Of a stretch of 64,000 nt of DNA, positions 36,201 through 47,600 are shown in pieces. Location of the stretch: positions 15,300,374 to 15,364,373 of the forward strand of contig NW_019211457.1 in the NCBI RefSeq assembly GCF_002443255.2, given 5' to 3'. The position numbers were made by a program, and so were the translations under genes. Under the pieces are notes generated by a model that had not been told where the DNA came from, did no database searches, and worked only from the letters and a program-made list of their open reading frames with translations. The DNA comes from Varroa destructor. Lineage: Eukaryota > Arthropoda > Arachnida > Mesostigmata > Varroidae. How positions within the stretch are numbered: position 1 is the stretch's first letter; every line of letters begins with the position of its first letter.

Positions 36201-39088
36201 ATAAATGAGGGAGAAAGCAAAAAGATTCGAGACAATGGCCTCTCGCTCCAATCGGAAGGACAGCGCCCGTCAACAACGAAATTAACTGGAAGGAGAAAGA
36301 CGCGTAAGAGACAAACTGAAAACGAAGTATCGACATTACTACAGAACTAGCACTAGCAGACCATTGAGACCCTCCCTCATGACATCACCCAGGAGACACC
36401 CAAACATCCAGTTATGCTTATGAATGAATGAGTGACGAACTTATGTGATTTCGATATCTTTGTATTGCAGATGTTCGGGGTCTTTTCACTGGTGATCATC
36501 TGGTCGTCACTGATGAAACGATGTGAAAAAGGAGTATTGCTTCGTAGAATTGCATCAGCTCGAAAAACGAGGCTATAGATAAATGGTGGCAATACGTAGT
36601 TTTGATTAGACACTACAGCGCTTATGAGTGCTGATGTGTTTGTGCTAATCTGTGTTATTCTTGCATTTTGGTTTAATCCTGACTAGTAGAGTTCGTGAGT
36701 CTATTCTAAATAGATCTCAATCTTCCAGAGGTCAAAAAAGGGTGGCTTCTCTATGCAAAATGTGTATCGTCCAAGTTCCATTATTACCCGCAGTAACTTT
36801 TACTGAAATATTCATTGCTCGATGAGATATTGAGTTAGCTGTGAAAGTATGTGGATTAGGCAGTCGAAGATGTCGAAACGAACTCACAGGGTCGATCTCA
36901 GGTTCTACCTGACTCAGGTTCCACGTGAGGACCCGCGATCGTCGTTCGGCTCCAAATACATTGAAGTTTGACAGCGCAACGTAACCACTTATTGAGCTGA
37001 TTTTCGGGTCGAAAAATATCTGAAATAAAATGGCCTTTTGCCCGTCTATTCCTCTTTAGAGCAATTTAACCGTGGCTTTTTATGTGAAATTTTCGCTTCT
37101 CTACTTGAAAGAGATAGAACTGACAACGACATTGTAGAAGCGCCAACCCCTTTTAGGCCCATGGGTGAAAAGTATGTGATACGTAGACAAGTAATAATGA
37201 TTTCATACTATATTTTGTTATTATATTAATACCTCGTACAACTTGAATGCCAACAGGCTAACACCGACCACACTAAAGAAGCGACTGTCCCATGTATCAG
37301 CTTTGCTATGACTAGAAACACTGAAATGATGAAATGGTGGCTTACATCATGTACACGATCCGAGTGTGAGAGAGAGAGAGAGAAACAGTGACAAGAACCC
37401 TTTCAACACCTAAAAAGTCGCTACTTATCGGTAGAACAAAAAAGCTCCTTGCACTTAATACGCACCCAAATATTGAACAGTTAGTCACACTTCTACACAC
37501 CCATGAAAAATACAGACAGATACGCATAGGAGTGACATTTCTATCCAGCTGCCCTTGGAGACCTGATGATGCGGTTAATTTTGCAGTGATTTATTTACGT
37601 TAGTTCAAATTGCTTACATTTGGATAAGCGCTGTGAGTGGTTAGGACAAAAACGATAAACAGTTCATACATTGAATAGAAAATATATATATATATATATA
37701 TATAAAAGGGATCAAAGCAACGGACCTCGATGAGCGGAGGAAAGGAAAAACAAATAACATATTTTGATAAGATTAGTCAAATAATACAAGTATGTTATCC
37801 TAACGAGGACAGTAGATGCTATAATCTTTATTATTATAAGACTATAATTATTAGCAGTCACTAGTATATGATTTTACCTATGAAGAAACTACCTTGTTCC
37901 TTAAGTGATGATGGATATCAGAGAAAACAAAGACAGAATAATCGTGAACATTTTCATTCATTAAGTTATAAATGTAACCAGTAGTCGAGACAGATGCTAT
38001 ATAGAAATATATAATAAAAAATATATAGGAAGGTTCATGCCAAGAAATGTGGGTACTACGGATTCGGGCGTGTAGCGGAGTCAGGCCATAGGAAGCTGTA
38101 ATCAATATCTGAACGAATTTTAAAATATTTATTGGACAGAAGACAACGACAGCAAGCGAGGGGAAGATATACTCGAGAAGGACATTATACTGGAACGTTT
38201 AGACGTTAAGCGAATCAAGTTAGTGTTAAAGCTACTCAGGTATCACTCTCCGGTGAAAGTAATATGGGTTGGATGTGGTTTAATAGATATTTGTGTGATG
38301 TTTTGAGCAAACAAGCTTTTTACGGGAGGAAAGCGAAAAGCCGGGTAGAAAAACTCAAGAAGTTATCGACAGGTGGAAAGACGTAGGAGCACAGGGTAGT
38401 TTAAAATTCGGATTACAGTTAATTTTTTTGAAATTTCTGCTTCTCGATCCTGTCAAACGAATGAATTATTACGTATCTATAGGCCCATCAACTGGTCGAC
38501 AGTATAGCGTTTTTAAACCACTGTGTGAAACAACGAGGATAAACCTCTTTCGTTACCAGAAGTACACTTTAAACATTCGTGCTGCTAAAAAAAAACTATC
38601 ATTCTTACATTGTCCTTATGCCCTTTTCCACAGTAGCTTTCAAATGTATATTCAGATGCAAAAGGAGGGAGTTACTTCGTACCTGTCTACTAGCTCTACA
38701 AATAACAGATAATGTTCTCGAAAGCTCCTAAGTGACAGAAAATAAAAGCGAGTAAAAATAAAAAATCGTCTGCCCAATGATTTTCATATGTTCTCCATTT
38801 GACGAGAGAAAAAGATCACCAAAGAGAGAAAAAGCAAGAGAGCGGGAAAATAATTATTTAGATACTATATAAGGTGTATTAACGTAGAGCTAAACAGAAA
38901 CAAGCCTAAAAACGCTTTAGATAGCTATAACAGTAACCTAAAGAACTATGAGGAATTCAATACGACAACCAGTGATTTTAGCGGCGAAACAAAGAAAGGG
39001 TCATGAAAAAAGCGCGTTGTCTGATTCACGACTGGGAAGACATTTCGCTGTTAGTATTAAGAAATAACCTCTGTCTATTTAATTGGAC
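36201..39088. other. region downstream of AdipoR without a supported gene
   Basis: AT-rich, probably AdipoR 3' UTR followed by intergenic DNA. It contains a GA run at 37367-37384, a TA run at 37682-37706 and a 94-codon plus-strand ORF at 38428-38712 without recognisable domains. Confidence 0.5.
37367..37706. repeat. GA and TA microsatellites
   Basis: A GA run at 37367-37384 and a TA run at 37682-37706, simple sequence only. Confidence 0.8.
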
Positions 39089-39271
39089 CTAAATGCTCTG
39101 GACGAGAAATGTGCTTGTTGTTGCTTGCATGTTGAAGTCGTCGATGATAGCAGGTTCTTCGAAGGCGGCACAGACCTCGAACAGTTTATTCCGTAATGTA
39201 TACATTACGGCGTGCCAGATAAGCAAATAGCAATGCAGTGACAATGCAGACGTCCGTAGAGTGAAAATAAA
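39089..39271 (-). other. unassigned 60-codon open frame
   Basis: A minus-strand frame with C-ending codons in its second half (for example KLFEVCAAFEEPAIIDDF), closing with TAG at 39089-39091. An AG stands before GTC TGT GCC, but it has a poor pyrimidine tract. Not recognised; possibly a terminal exon, possibly chance. It overlaps a perfect 20-bp palindrome. Confidence 0.2.
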
Positions 39272-39692
39272 TTAAGAGAAAAATAACTAAAGTTACCGAA
39301 AATGATAATCATGATACTAGTGATGTTTTAAGGTGATGATTGTACATTTTTAAACGTGACGATCATTGTGATAGCGGTTGAACGAGCAACTGAGTGAATA
39401 CACGCGTGTAGTCTTTATTACACATTGAACAATAATTTTAATAAAAAAAAAAAGGAACAATGATAAGTGGAGATGAGTAAGTAATAAATATACGATTATA
39501 ATGATGATGAAAAATGAAAATGAGCCATGTTCTTTATTTGGTTTAGACCGCTTACTACTTGTGGTAGTAAAATAATAAAGACATCAGAAAAGTGACAATA
39601 AATCATTTCGACAAGCTCAGCCACGTTTTGAATATAACATTTAGCTTAGTAGCCTTAAGACGGAATAAACAGAATAAATATTAGAACAAAGC

Positions 39693-39891
39693 TTAGTACC
39701 AGAGCACCACAAACTGTTCTGTCGGAGCATCTTCAAGATTCGGAGCATCAATAGGTTTTAGACGAGAGAAGTTATTCTTTCTGGAACAAGGCAACAGACC
39801 CGTGTCAGACAGGTGGGAAACGATGTCTTCTTTGCAACTTGGGCGTAAATGAGATATTAACCAATCCCTTAGCGCTGGACGAACCCCTGCG
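39693..39891 (-). CDS. orphan terminal exon, unknown protein
   Basis: Behind a good acceptor (gatcttcgcag) a frame of about 65 codons encodes GVRPALRDWLISHLRPS, then KEDIVSHLSDTGLLP, a basic Ser/Lys stretch and an end at FVVLWY before TAA. It looks like the last exon of a minus-strand gene, but no upstream exon was identified. It could belong to AGAP if an unseen exon lies between, although the direct junction is out of frame. Its 5' end and the intron beyond it recur at 23240-23520 in decayed form, so it may also be part of a mobile or duplicated sequence. Confidence 0.3.
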
Positions 39892-40125
39892 AAGATCAAA
39901 AACCTATTTTTTTCCTAAAATCGATAGCCTATCCAGTGGTTGCACAGCTTCCCAAAAAATTGTGAAACAATTTTTTGAGACGGATCAGAAGATCTACAAT
40001 AGATGTTAGAATTAAAATTTTTAAAAATTCATCAAAATGGCTCAAAAAGCCATTTTTTATCATTACAACTACATTTTAATACGGAAATCGACGACTGTTT
40101 TTTTACAGGAAAAATGAATTGTCAA
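39855..40125 (-). repeat. diverged repeat, copy A
   Basis: Counterpart of 23240-23520; see that entry for the shared blocks. This copy includes the 5' edge of the orphan exon and about 220 nt of adjoining sequence. The short inverted repeat GGCTC-AAAAA-GCC near 40040 is kept in both copies. No flanking target duplication was seen. Confidence 0.5.
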
Positions 40126-43100
40126 TTGTGTAATAAGATAAATACCAATGATTAGTCTTTTTTTGCTTTTCTTTGCATCTGAGGAACTTTAGGCTCGGAG
40201 TAGTTTGAAAATTATTATTACTATTATTATGTAGTTGAAACGGGTTCACTATAACCCATTCATTTTCTAGAAAGTATCAACTGAAGACTCCCGTGGCGTT
40301 GGCCCATATACCTCACTAAGTAGTGTAGAATGAGTCACTAATGATTTTGTCTGAAGGAATCAGTCATTCAACAACGCTAAAACGATATTTTTTTTTGTCT
40401 AGGAAGAGACGAGACTATGGCTAGAGAACTCATCATAGATCAATAAAAAGTTCTATTGCGCAGTGTGGTATCCCCTTTTGAATGGCCTAGGTAATGGCAC
40501 CTTGAGTAAGAAGCGAGCAATGCGCACACTGTCGTTCAAAGTGAACGTTATCGTACTAGAGCCTATGTAACTATCGTGGTTATGGATTATTTTGGTATTA
40601 ATAGTTATGATAAATTCTGTTTTATGATCAGAATCATTCGCAATATTGATGCACATGGTGAATGCAAAAAACGTTTTTGTACGCAACTACATGGAATACG
40701 TTGATGACAACAACACGTAGCATAACCAACGCGAAGTTACGATACTTTAGTTTAAATTGACATCTAAGCACGTATGCGCGTAAGGTGCGTTTTACTGCAA
40801 GGTTACTTCAGTTCTTTCAGATTCAACGTAAAATCAGCATCGACAGATCCGGTTTTCTATATGCTTCGAAGTAGTGCCCCGGTTAGCTTCATCTCATCCT
40901 TGTTTATATAGTTTCCATTGCGACAACATACTATGACTCAAAATGATGATTTTTAAAAACAGTACTAGCTTTTCGTTTAACATAGGAAATATAGTTTTGG
41001 TAAAGACGAAAGTGCGGCAGAAAAGCGCGATAATTGTTTCGCGTATTGATTGTTTACCAGAAGCTTGATAAAATATAAGAAAAATACTTATTTGTCCCAT
41101 ACAGCGCCACCTTTTTAACTTTGATCGAAGAAAAATCCGATAGCGCGAACTTCGTTTAGACCCGTAGACATTTAAAAACTGTTAGAACCTTGATTCTTCT
41201 AGAATTCCAAATCAATGTTTTCTGGTTATAAAAACTTTCATATAGGTTCTGTTCTATACGACGCATTCGCGTGTATATGTATACATATCTATATAAATAT
41301 AATTCTTTTTTGGTAGCTGGTCAAAGGTCTGGCGTCATACATGATTTTTCGTCACGTATCGCTTTCGACGTCTTCTGCTTCAATAGTTCGGCTTGACCAA
41401 GACAGCGAGACATAGTCGCATTAGTTTTCAGAAACCTCGGTGGACATGTATTTAGAAGTAAAAAGAAGAAAAGGCTTCCCCTTCGGCTGGACCTTATTGC
41501 TATAAGATCGACAATGAAGTTCCAATATAGACACAAGGGGCCTGTTACTAATATATTATATATTCACGAGTGAGTGTCGAGCTATATAATTATATGTTAG
41601 AGATATGGTACTTTATTTATTGTTTATTTACTTATTATTATTATTGTTGAACACAATAATGTGATAGGACTTTGCCTCTTCTAGCGGTAAGAGTCTGTGT
41701 GAACGTCTTCTCCAATCCCGTACTGATTGGCTTGTTGTTCATTTTGTTGCGTTGCAGTAATTTCTATACATAAAGCTGGTGAATTATTGGTTTTGCCTTA
41801 ATTCCGCTCTGTTATGCTGTCTTAGGTACTTCGGTGATCGGTTATTTTGTGATATTATGAATCACTGAATCAATGAGTTGTGTGACCAGTGCTTAACGGA
41901 GTCTTATTCAAGTCGATATGTATTTGTTCATCATAGCGGGGGCACGATAAATATCAATTTTAGTGCTACCAGACCATCATCTATCGACTGAATGCCCTAC
42001 GACAATGAATCGGAACTTGAGAAAATCGTCTTCTAGATATCCATCTAGTTTCAAGAACCTCTGACGGTTATATATATAGACTTAAAATAGCAACAGGTGC
42101 TTCGCTGAGTTTGCCAGTTGGTTCAACAGCCTAACTTGACAATATGCACTCTCATAAAATAGTTTGCGAGTTAATAATTGAATTGCAGTATCAATATCCG
42201 ACTCCGCTCTATTAGTTTTCAATTGGCCAGGTGCACCCGATGATTTAATATCTAGCTTGTCCTACTGCATATTAGAAGCTAATGCAACAACTTTGCAAAG
42301 AGCTGCCTAGTAAGCTCAATACGTGGTAAGAGCCACAACCTTGTACGTGACTGAGACACCCGTCGAGCTTCTTGCTGAGGATCTTAAAGTGGTGTCTAGC
42401 AACGCTAGCGCTATCTTAGGCCAAATCATTAAGTTGCTTAAGTTAACTTACCTAATACATAATTAAAAAAACTTATAACTTGAACAACAGTTGAATATTA
42501 CATCGTACATATTTATATTAATATAAACATAGTAATTTGGAGTAGGTGAAATTAATTTTATATTAGGTATATGTAAATGAATGTTTTAATTTTTATTATT
42601 TTTCAATTTTTTAATATGAGCGGTGATCAACGACGCCAGAACGGTCGTAGCTAAACAAATTCATAGTGGAGACCGAGAATATTCATTCGTATAATATAAG
42701 AAAAACTATTTCCCGTTGCTGAAAAGAGAAAAAAATGTACCGAAAAGAAATTAAAAATTCTTAGTTGGAATCTCTTTCGATTAATAAAGCCATCGTATCA
42801 CGCTGTACAGTGTTTTGTTAACATTTAAGAAAAAGCGCTAATTAGTCGTTTGTCTTCTACCCGTTTTGATGCTACTTTTTCCTGAACGAATTCGAAAAAA
42901 CAATTAGCAGCAATTTAACTATATCTATATAAATCTAAGTGTCTGATATAGTATATATAAAAGGAAAAGGTAATGGATATTTTCGATACAATTTTCTTGT
43001 TATAGTTACTTTTATGGCAAGGACAGCAATTTCGCTTCATCCGTTCCTCTAAACACTACTGCATACGTATCTTGAGGACCCGTGCATTCTTACCAGATTA

Positions 43101-44677
43101 GATTTCTTCTTGTTAAGCGGGAGTCTTCTTGTGGAGATAATTAAAAAAAAAAATAAAAATAAAATTAACATTAAAATCGAAGTATAATCAGTGGTCCTTG
43201 GCGTTTGATATGATTTCCTTTTGCTGTACGCCCAGTGTCCATCTACAAAAATCTTCTATCCACACAAAGTACTCGTTTTGCACTCTTTATAACTAAGAAG
43301 AGTGAGTTAAAGATGTGTCAAAAATAACAATTTCGAAGTATTAAAAATTAAAGAAATGAAAAATCCACTTTGCAAATTAGGAGAAAAACAATTAAAAATC
43401 CCAAAAACAAAACATCGAATTTCAGCCAACTACATTCTTAACAACTTGACAAGTGTTCCAAGAATCGTCTCTTCGAATTGTAATTCAGGCTTTCGAGGCA
43501 GATATCACCTGAATCTTCCCCCAACTTGTTCCAAATTTTTTTCGACCACCTTTCGTTTCGCTTTATCTTATTTCTACCGGTTTTTCTATCTGGCTGTTTA
43601 TTTCATGTATATAGTACATATTTGATAAAGAGGCAGCTTGTTGCTCTGGCAAGGCTATCAGCCGTCGCCCGTACCGACGCTTCTACACAGAGTACGTGCT
43701 TTGTTAGCCTACAGCAGCTTCCTTTGCAGCACTTCCTTGTACCGCAAGTTCTGTACCTTGACTATTTGCTCAGCAGGTTGGGCTGTGTTACATATACCTT
43801 ATTATATCTTTCCCTTTTTCGGCTGAAGAGGGACTCGAGATTTGGTTGTGCTTCCACACTGACTTGCTTTTGGATTCAATGCATTCTCATTGGGTATTTC
43901 CTTGCTGTGCTTCGGGGCTAAGCCTGGTACGCTAAGATCAGCATAAACACGTTCGCAGTATTACATTTCTATTGATCATCATGATCACTTGAAATACACA
44001 AGTCTATATACAATACGCCGTACGTACCGTATCCATGTAGTATCTACCCGGTCGACGTATTCTCTTTGCTTTGTTTTCACTGGGAGAGTAGTTTAATGTT
44101 ATCAACTGCGCGGTAGTGCAGATTTTGTGCCCAAAAACTGGTCCGTCCTCGTGCGTTGACAGCCAAATATAAAATAAAAAGAGCCAAGGTGTTTCACGCG
44201 AATACCTCCTGTTCTTAATATCAGGCATGTCATTTAAAGAATCGAGATCTAGTTCTTATCGCCACCAATCATATTGCTTGTCCCTTCATCAAAAACGCTG
44301 TGCCTGTGCCATGCCAATTCTTTCCAACACGTATGTCCGATGCGTCACACCATTCATTTGTGAATGAATATTTTAGCTGCTGAAAAATCTTGTTACGTCA
44401 ACTTGCAAACCGACTCGAAATTATTGTCACACTTTACGCTCTTGAACTTCTTTAAGGACGCCGTCCTTGCATAAATTCTCTCGACCACTTGCCTGCAATA
44501 CACCGACATTAACGGAGGACAAAAATTAGTACTTGCGTCAGAGGATTCGCACGACAATATCCTTGGCGAAAGTAGTTCGGCTGACTGAAGTTCATCTAAT
44601 GCGTTTTTAAGATCCTAGAAAACAGGAAGAGCTTCATTCCTACACTAGTATTATACAAATTCCTATCTTACACATAC
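40126..44677. other. region downstream of the AGAP exons
   Basis: Expected to contain the last AGAP ankyrin exon, 3' UTR and poly(A) site, but no convincing exon was found by reading the minus strand. The largest ORF (131 codons, 43526-43921 +) is hydrophobic with no known signature, and overlapping frames are also open, so it is probably chance. Confidence 0.4.
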
Positions 44678-47600
44678 CATTAGCATCAACTGAACAATGG
44701 CCGTATTTCCCTTGGCAACAGCAACGTGCACCGCACTTCGCTGGTCGGTCGAGTGTACAGAAATGTTGCTAGTGTTTCCGCCCAAAGCGCTGCTAACGCA
44801 GTTTACGAGTCCATTCCCGCTGCTTCCACCGAGAACGCTTCCATGTCCTACCGAAGCGTCGGCATTCGCTCCGTGAGCTAGCGCAAGCAATACCCTGGCC
44901 ACGTCGGCTGCTTCGATTCCTTCCAAGAGAAGCGCCTGAGCGCTGCCGCTGGGCCGGCTGAGGGCCGGCCCACCAATGGATGCCTGCCTGGGCAGACCCT
45001 TAAGGAACTCTCTTTCCAGGTACTTTGCACGAATCCATCGCTCTTTTTCCTCTCTAAGAAAAAAATCAGGATCGAAGATCAAAGAAAAATATACAAGCGA
45101 GATGACGAAAGTAGATTGACATGCTACTGGTACAAAACGAATGGATTTACTGCGTTATTATCTCGGTTGATAAACGTGTTATCACCATTTGGTTCGTTAA
45201 ACAAGATTTTGCATCAAACGCTCATGAACCAATGTAACAACATAGATGTGCAAAGGAAGAATCAATTAAATCTCATTTTGAACCCGTCGATAAGATGAGA
45301 ACATGAGAACTAACCGTGTTTTGCGATTTGGTATATGATATAATTGCACTTTCAGTTCTTATCGACATCAGCCAGCACTCGTTTTCTTTTTTTACGTTTG
45401 GCATTACATCAGACAAGTCGTACTGGGCTTAATTCGGTTTTTTTCCAACTGACCTATAAAAAGGCATGGTAACGATATGTCACAGTAAAAATTTACTGAT
45501 ACTAAAGTTTGAATTAGCGGTGGCCGCGTGTTTATGACTACCATGACAGCGCACTAAGAGGAACGCGCGTTAGCCACATAGCCCACATCGTTCCTTTAGC
45601 ACTCACTTGGCTGATACCTAGTCAAAGACAACACGTTAGGGTAGTTTACGCAATAGGGAAAAATCGCTACTTCAAGCTGGCAAAACAGACAAATAAAGCC
45701 TGACATTTTTCGTACCTGCTTGAGTTTGGGGTAGGTTTTCCCTCTTCTGATCGAGTGTTGGCCTCCCATATGGCGTTTGCCATAGCGTTACCGACAGCTT
45801 CCATCACAGCTAGTTGATCCGGACTCCAGTCGTCAAGGTTGAGCGATCTGACTCGTGAGATATGTGAACCGAGTTGGCGGTGTATTCCTGAGCAAGTGAT
45901 GCACATGAGGGCGCCGTGGTTCAGCGATGCCCAGTCGGGATTGGGTGCATCGCAATCAACGCAGTGACGGTTTCCAGCAACCTAATAAGAAACAAATATG
46001 CATTATAATAAAGATCGATGAAGACGTTGAATAATCAATTAAAATCTACATTGCGGAACAGCTATCCAAGCTCCGCTATGGCCAATCATGCCTTATATAA
46101 GATATGATTAACAAAAGTAAGTAAAATATCTCGTGCTAGGCTAATTTAAGGTACAGTATAAGGTGTTTTGATATGCCAGTGCTGGCCATACTGGGTTTAA
46201 ACATTGCGGCACGATGAAGACCGGCTGTCAACATATGACCAGAAAAAATTATACTAAATGTGACGTCGGTCAATCTCAAATCCATTGCAAAATACTTTAA
46301 AAATCAATTGATTGACATTACAAAATGCGTAACTGCAGTAGCGGAGATGTAAAAACGTCAGACACTGACTAAGGGGTTCCACAAGAGATGGTCATGATGA
46401 ATAATGCCCTAATTACTCCCCTTGTCCTATGCCAACAGGACAATGTTTACCTGGTACTTCAAAGCGTTGATAGCCTGCTGCTGGCCTTGAATGTCGTCGC
46501 CACCTCCAGCACGGGCCGATTCGCACGCCTGGAGCGCGTCCATAATTAGCTGTTCGATTGCAGTAACCCATTCATCACGTTCTTCCATTGTAGCCGCTTC
46601 AAAACGCCACATCTTCGTTGAAAGTGAGATAAGTACGAATTCAAGATCTTCAACTCCGCAACTTCCAGACTGGCCACTGTGGAAGTTCACAAGGATGGCT
46701 TTGTTTTTCATCTTATTGCTAAACAGCACACGTTAGAAATTCAGGCATTAAGCTTAATTAGAAACATAATGATAACCCCTGGATTGTAATTGGTTTGCGT
46801 GCTGTTTTGTACACAGTGAATGCCAGTTCGTGGTACATACCCATGGACAACGTCTTCAAGCAGTTTCGACCCGCTCCCCGATTTAATTCGTTTGTGATGA
46901 GACCGTTTTTTCGTCAACGGGGTCTCTTTGGTCGAAAGAATTGGATTTGTATTTGGGATTAATCGAAGATTTTGGCACCCTCGCGGGTTCTGTCCCGGGA
47001 TCTTCACTGTTGTCTGCATTAGTTCGATCTCCTGCAAAAGGTCGCATTAGAACCATGAATTAACGTTTTAATCTGTTATATACTCAGAATTATTACAATA
47101 GGTGGCATGGAACAAATCATTTGAGCGACCTGGCCACCTGAAAAACTTAGAAGCTTATAAACATTCGTGTTTGGTCATTCTGTCATCCTGAAAAAGCGAA
47201 AATCCATAGGATGGCGTACGAGGTAAGTTACAATGACACTTTTCAAACCACGTACCTTTCCACCGTGATTGTTCATGTAATCATTGATTGTGGCGTGGTA
47301 GGTTAGTATTCCATCCTTCGTGAGAGTGACGTAGCGCTTCTTTTTCGCTTCCTTGTTGAGACCCTTCGATGAGCTCTTAAGTAAGTAGCCCTGCTTAACG
47401 GGAATTGATCTCCCGCTTCCATACTCACCATGTGAGTTACCTCCTGAGCCTGCCGCGCTACCTCCGTTGGCTTTGACGTCTTTTTTGTCTCGATCTTTGT
47501 CTTTGTCCTTGCTCTAAAGACGTAAACAAAGTATCAAATTACTGTTATATGAATTTGTTGTTGATGACAAAAAGGTATAGTACTATTTGTAATTCACAAA

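Noticed and set aside
43526..43921. 131-codon plus-strand ORF with hydrophobic stretches
   Set aside because: No family signature, another plus-strand frame overlaps it, and there is no coherent splice or promoter context; looks like chance in pyrimidine-rich sequence.
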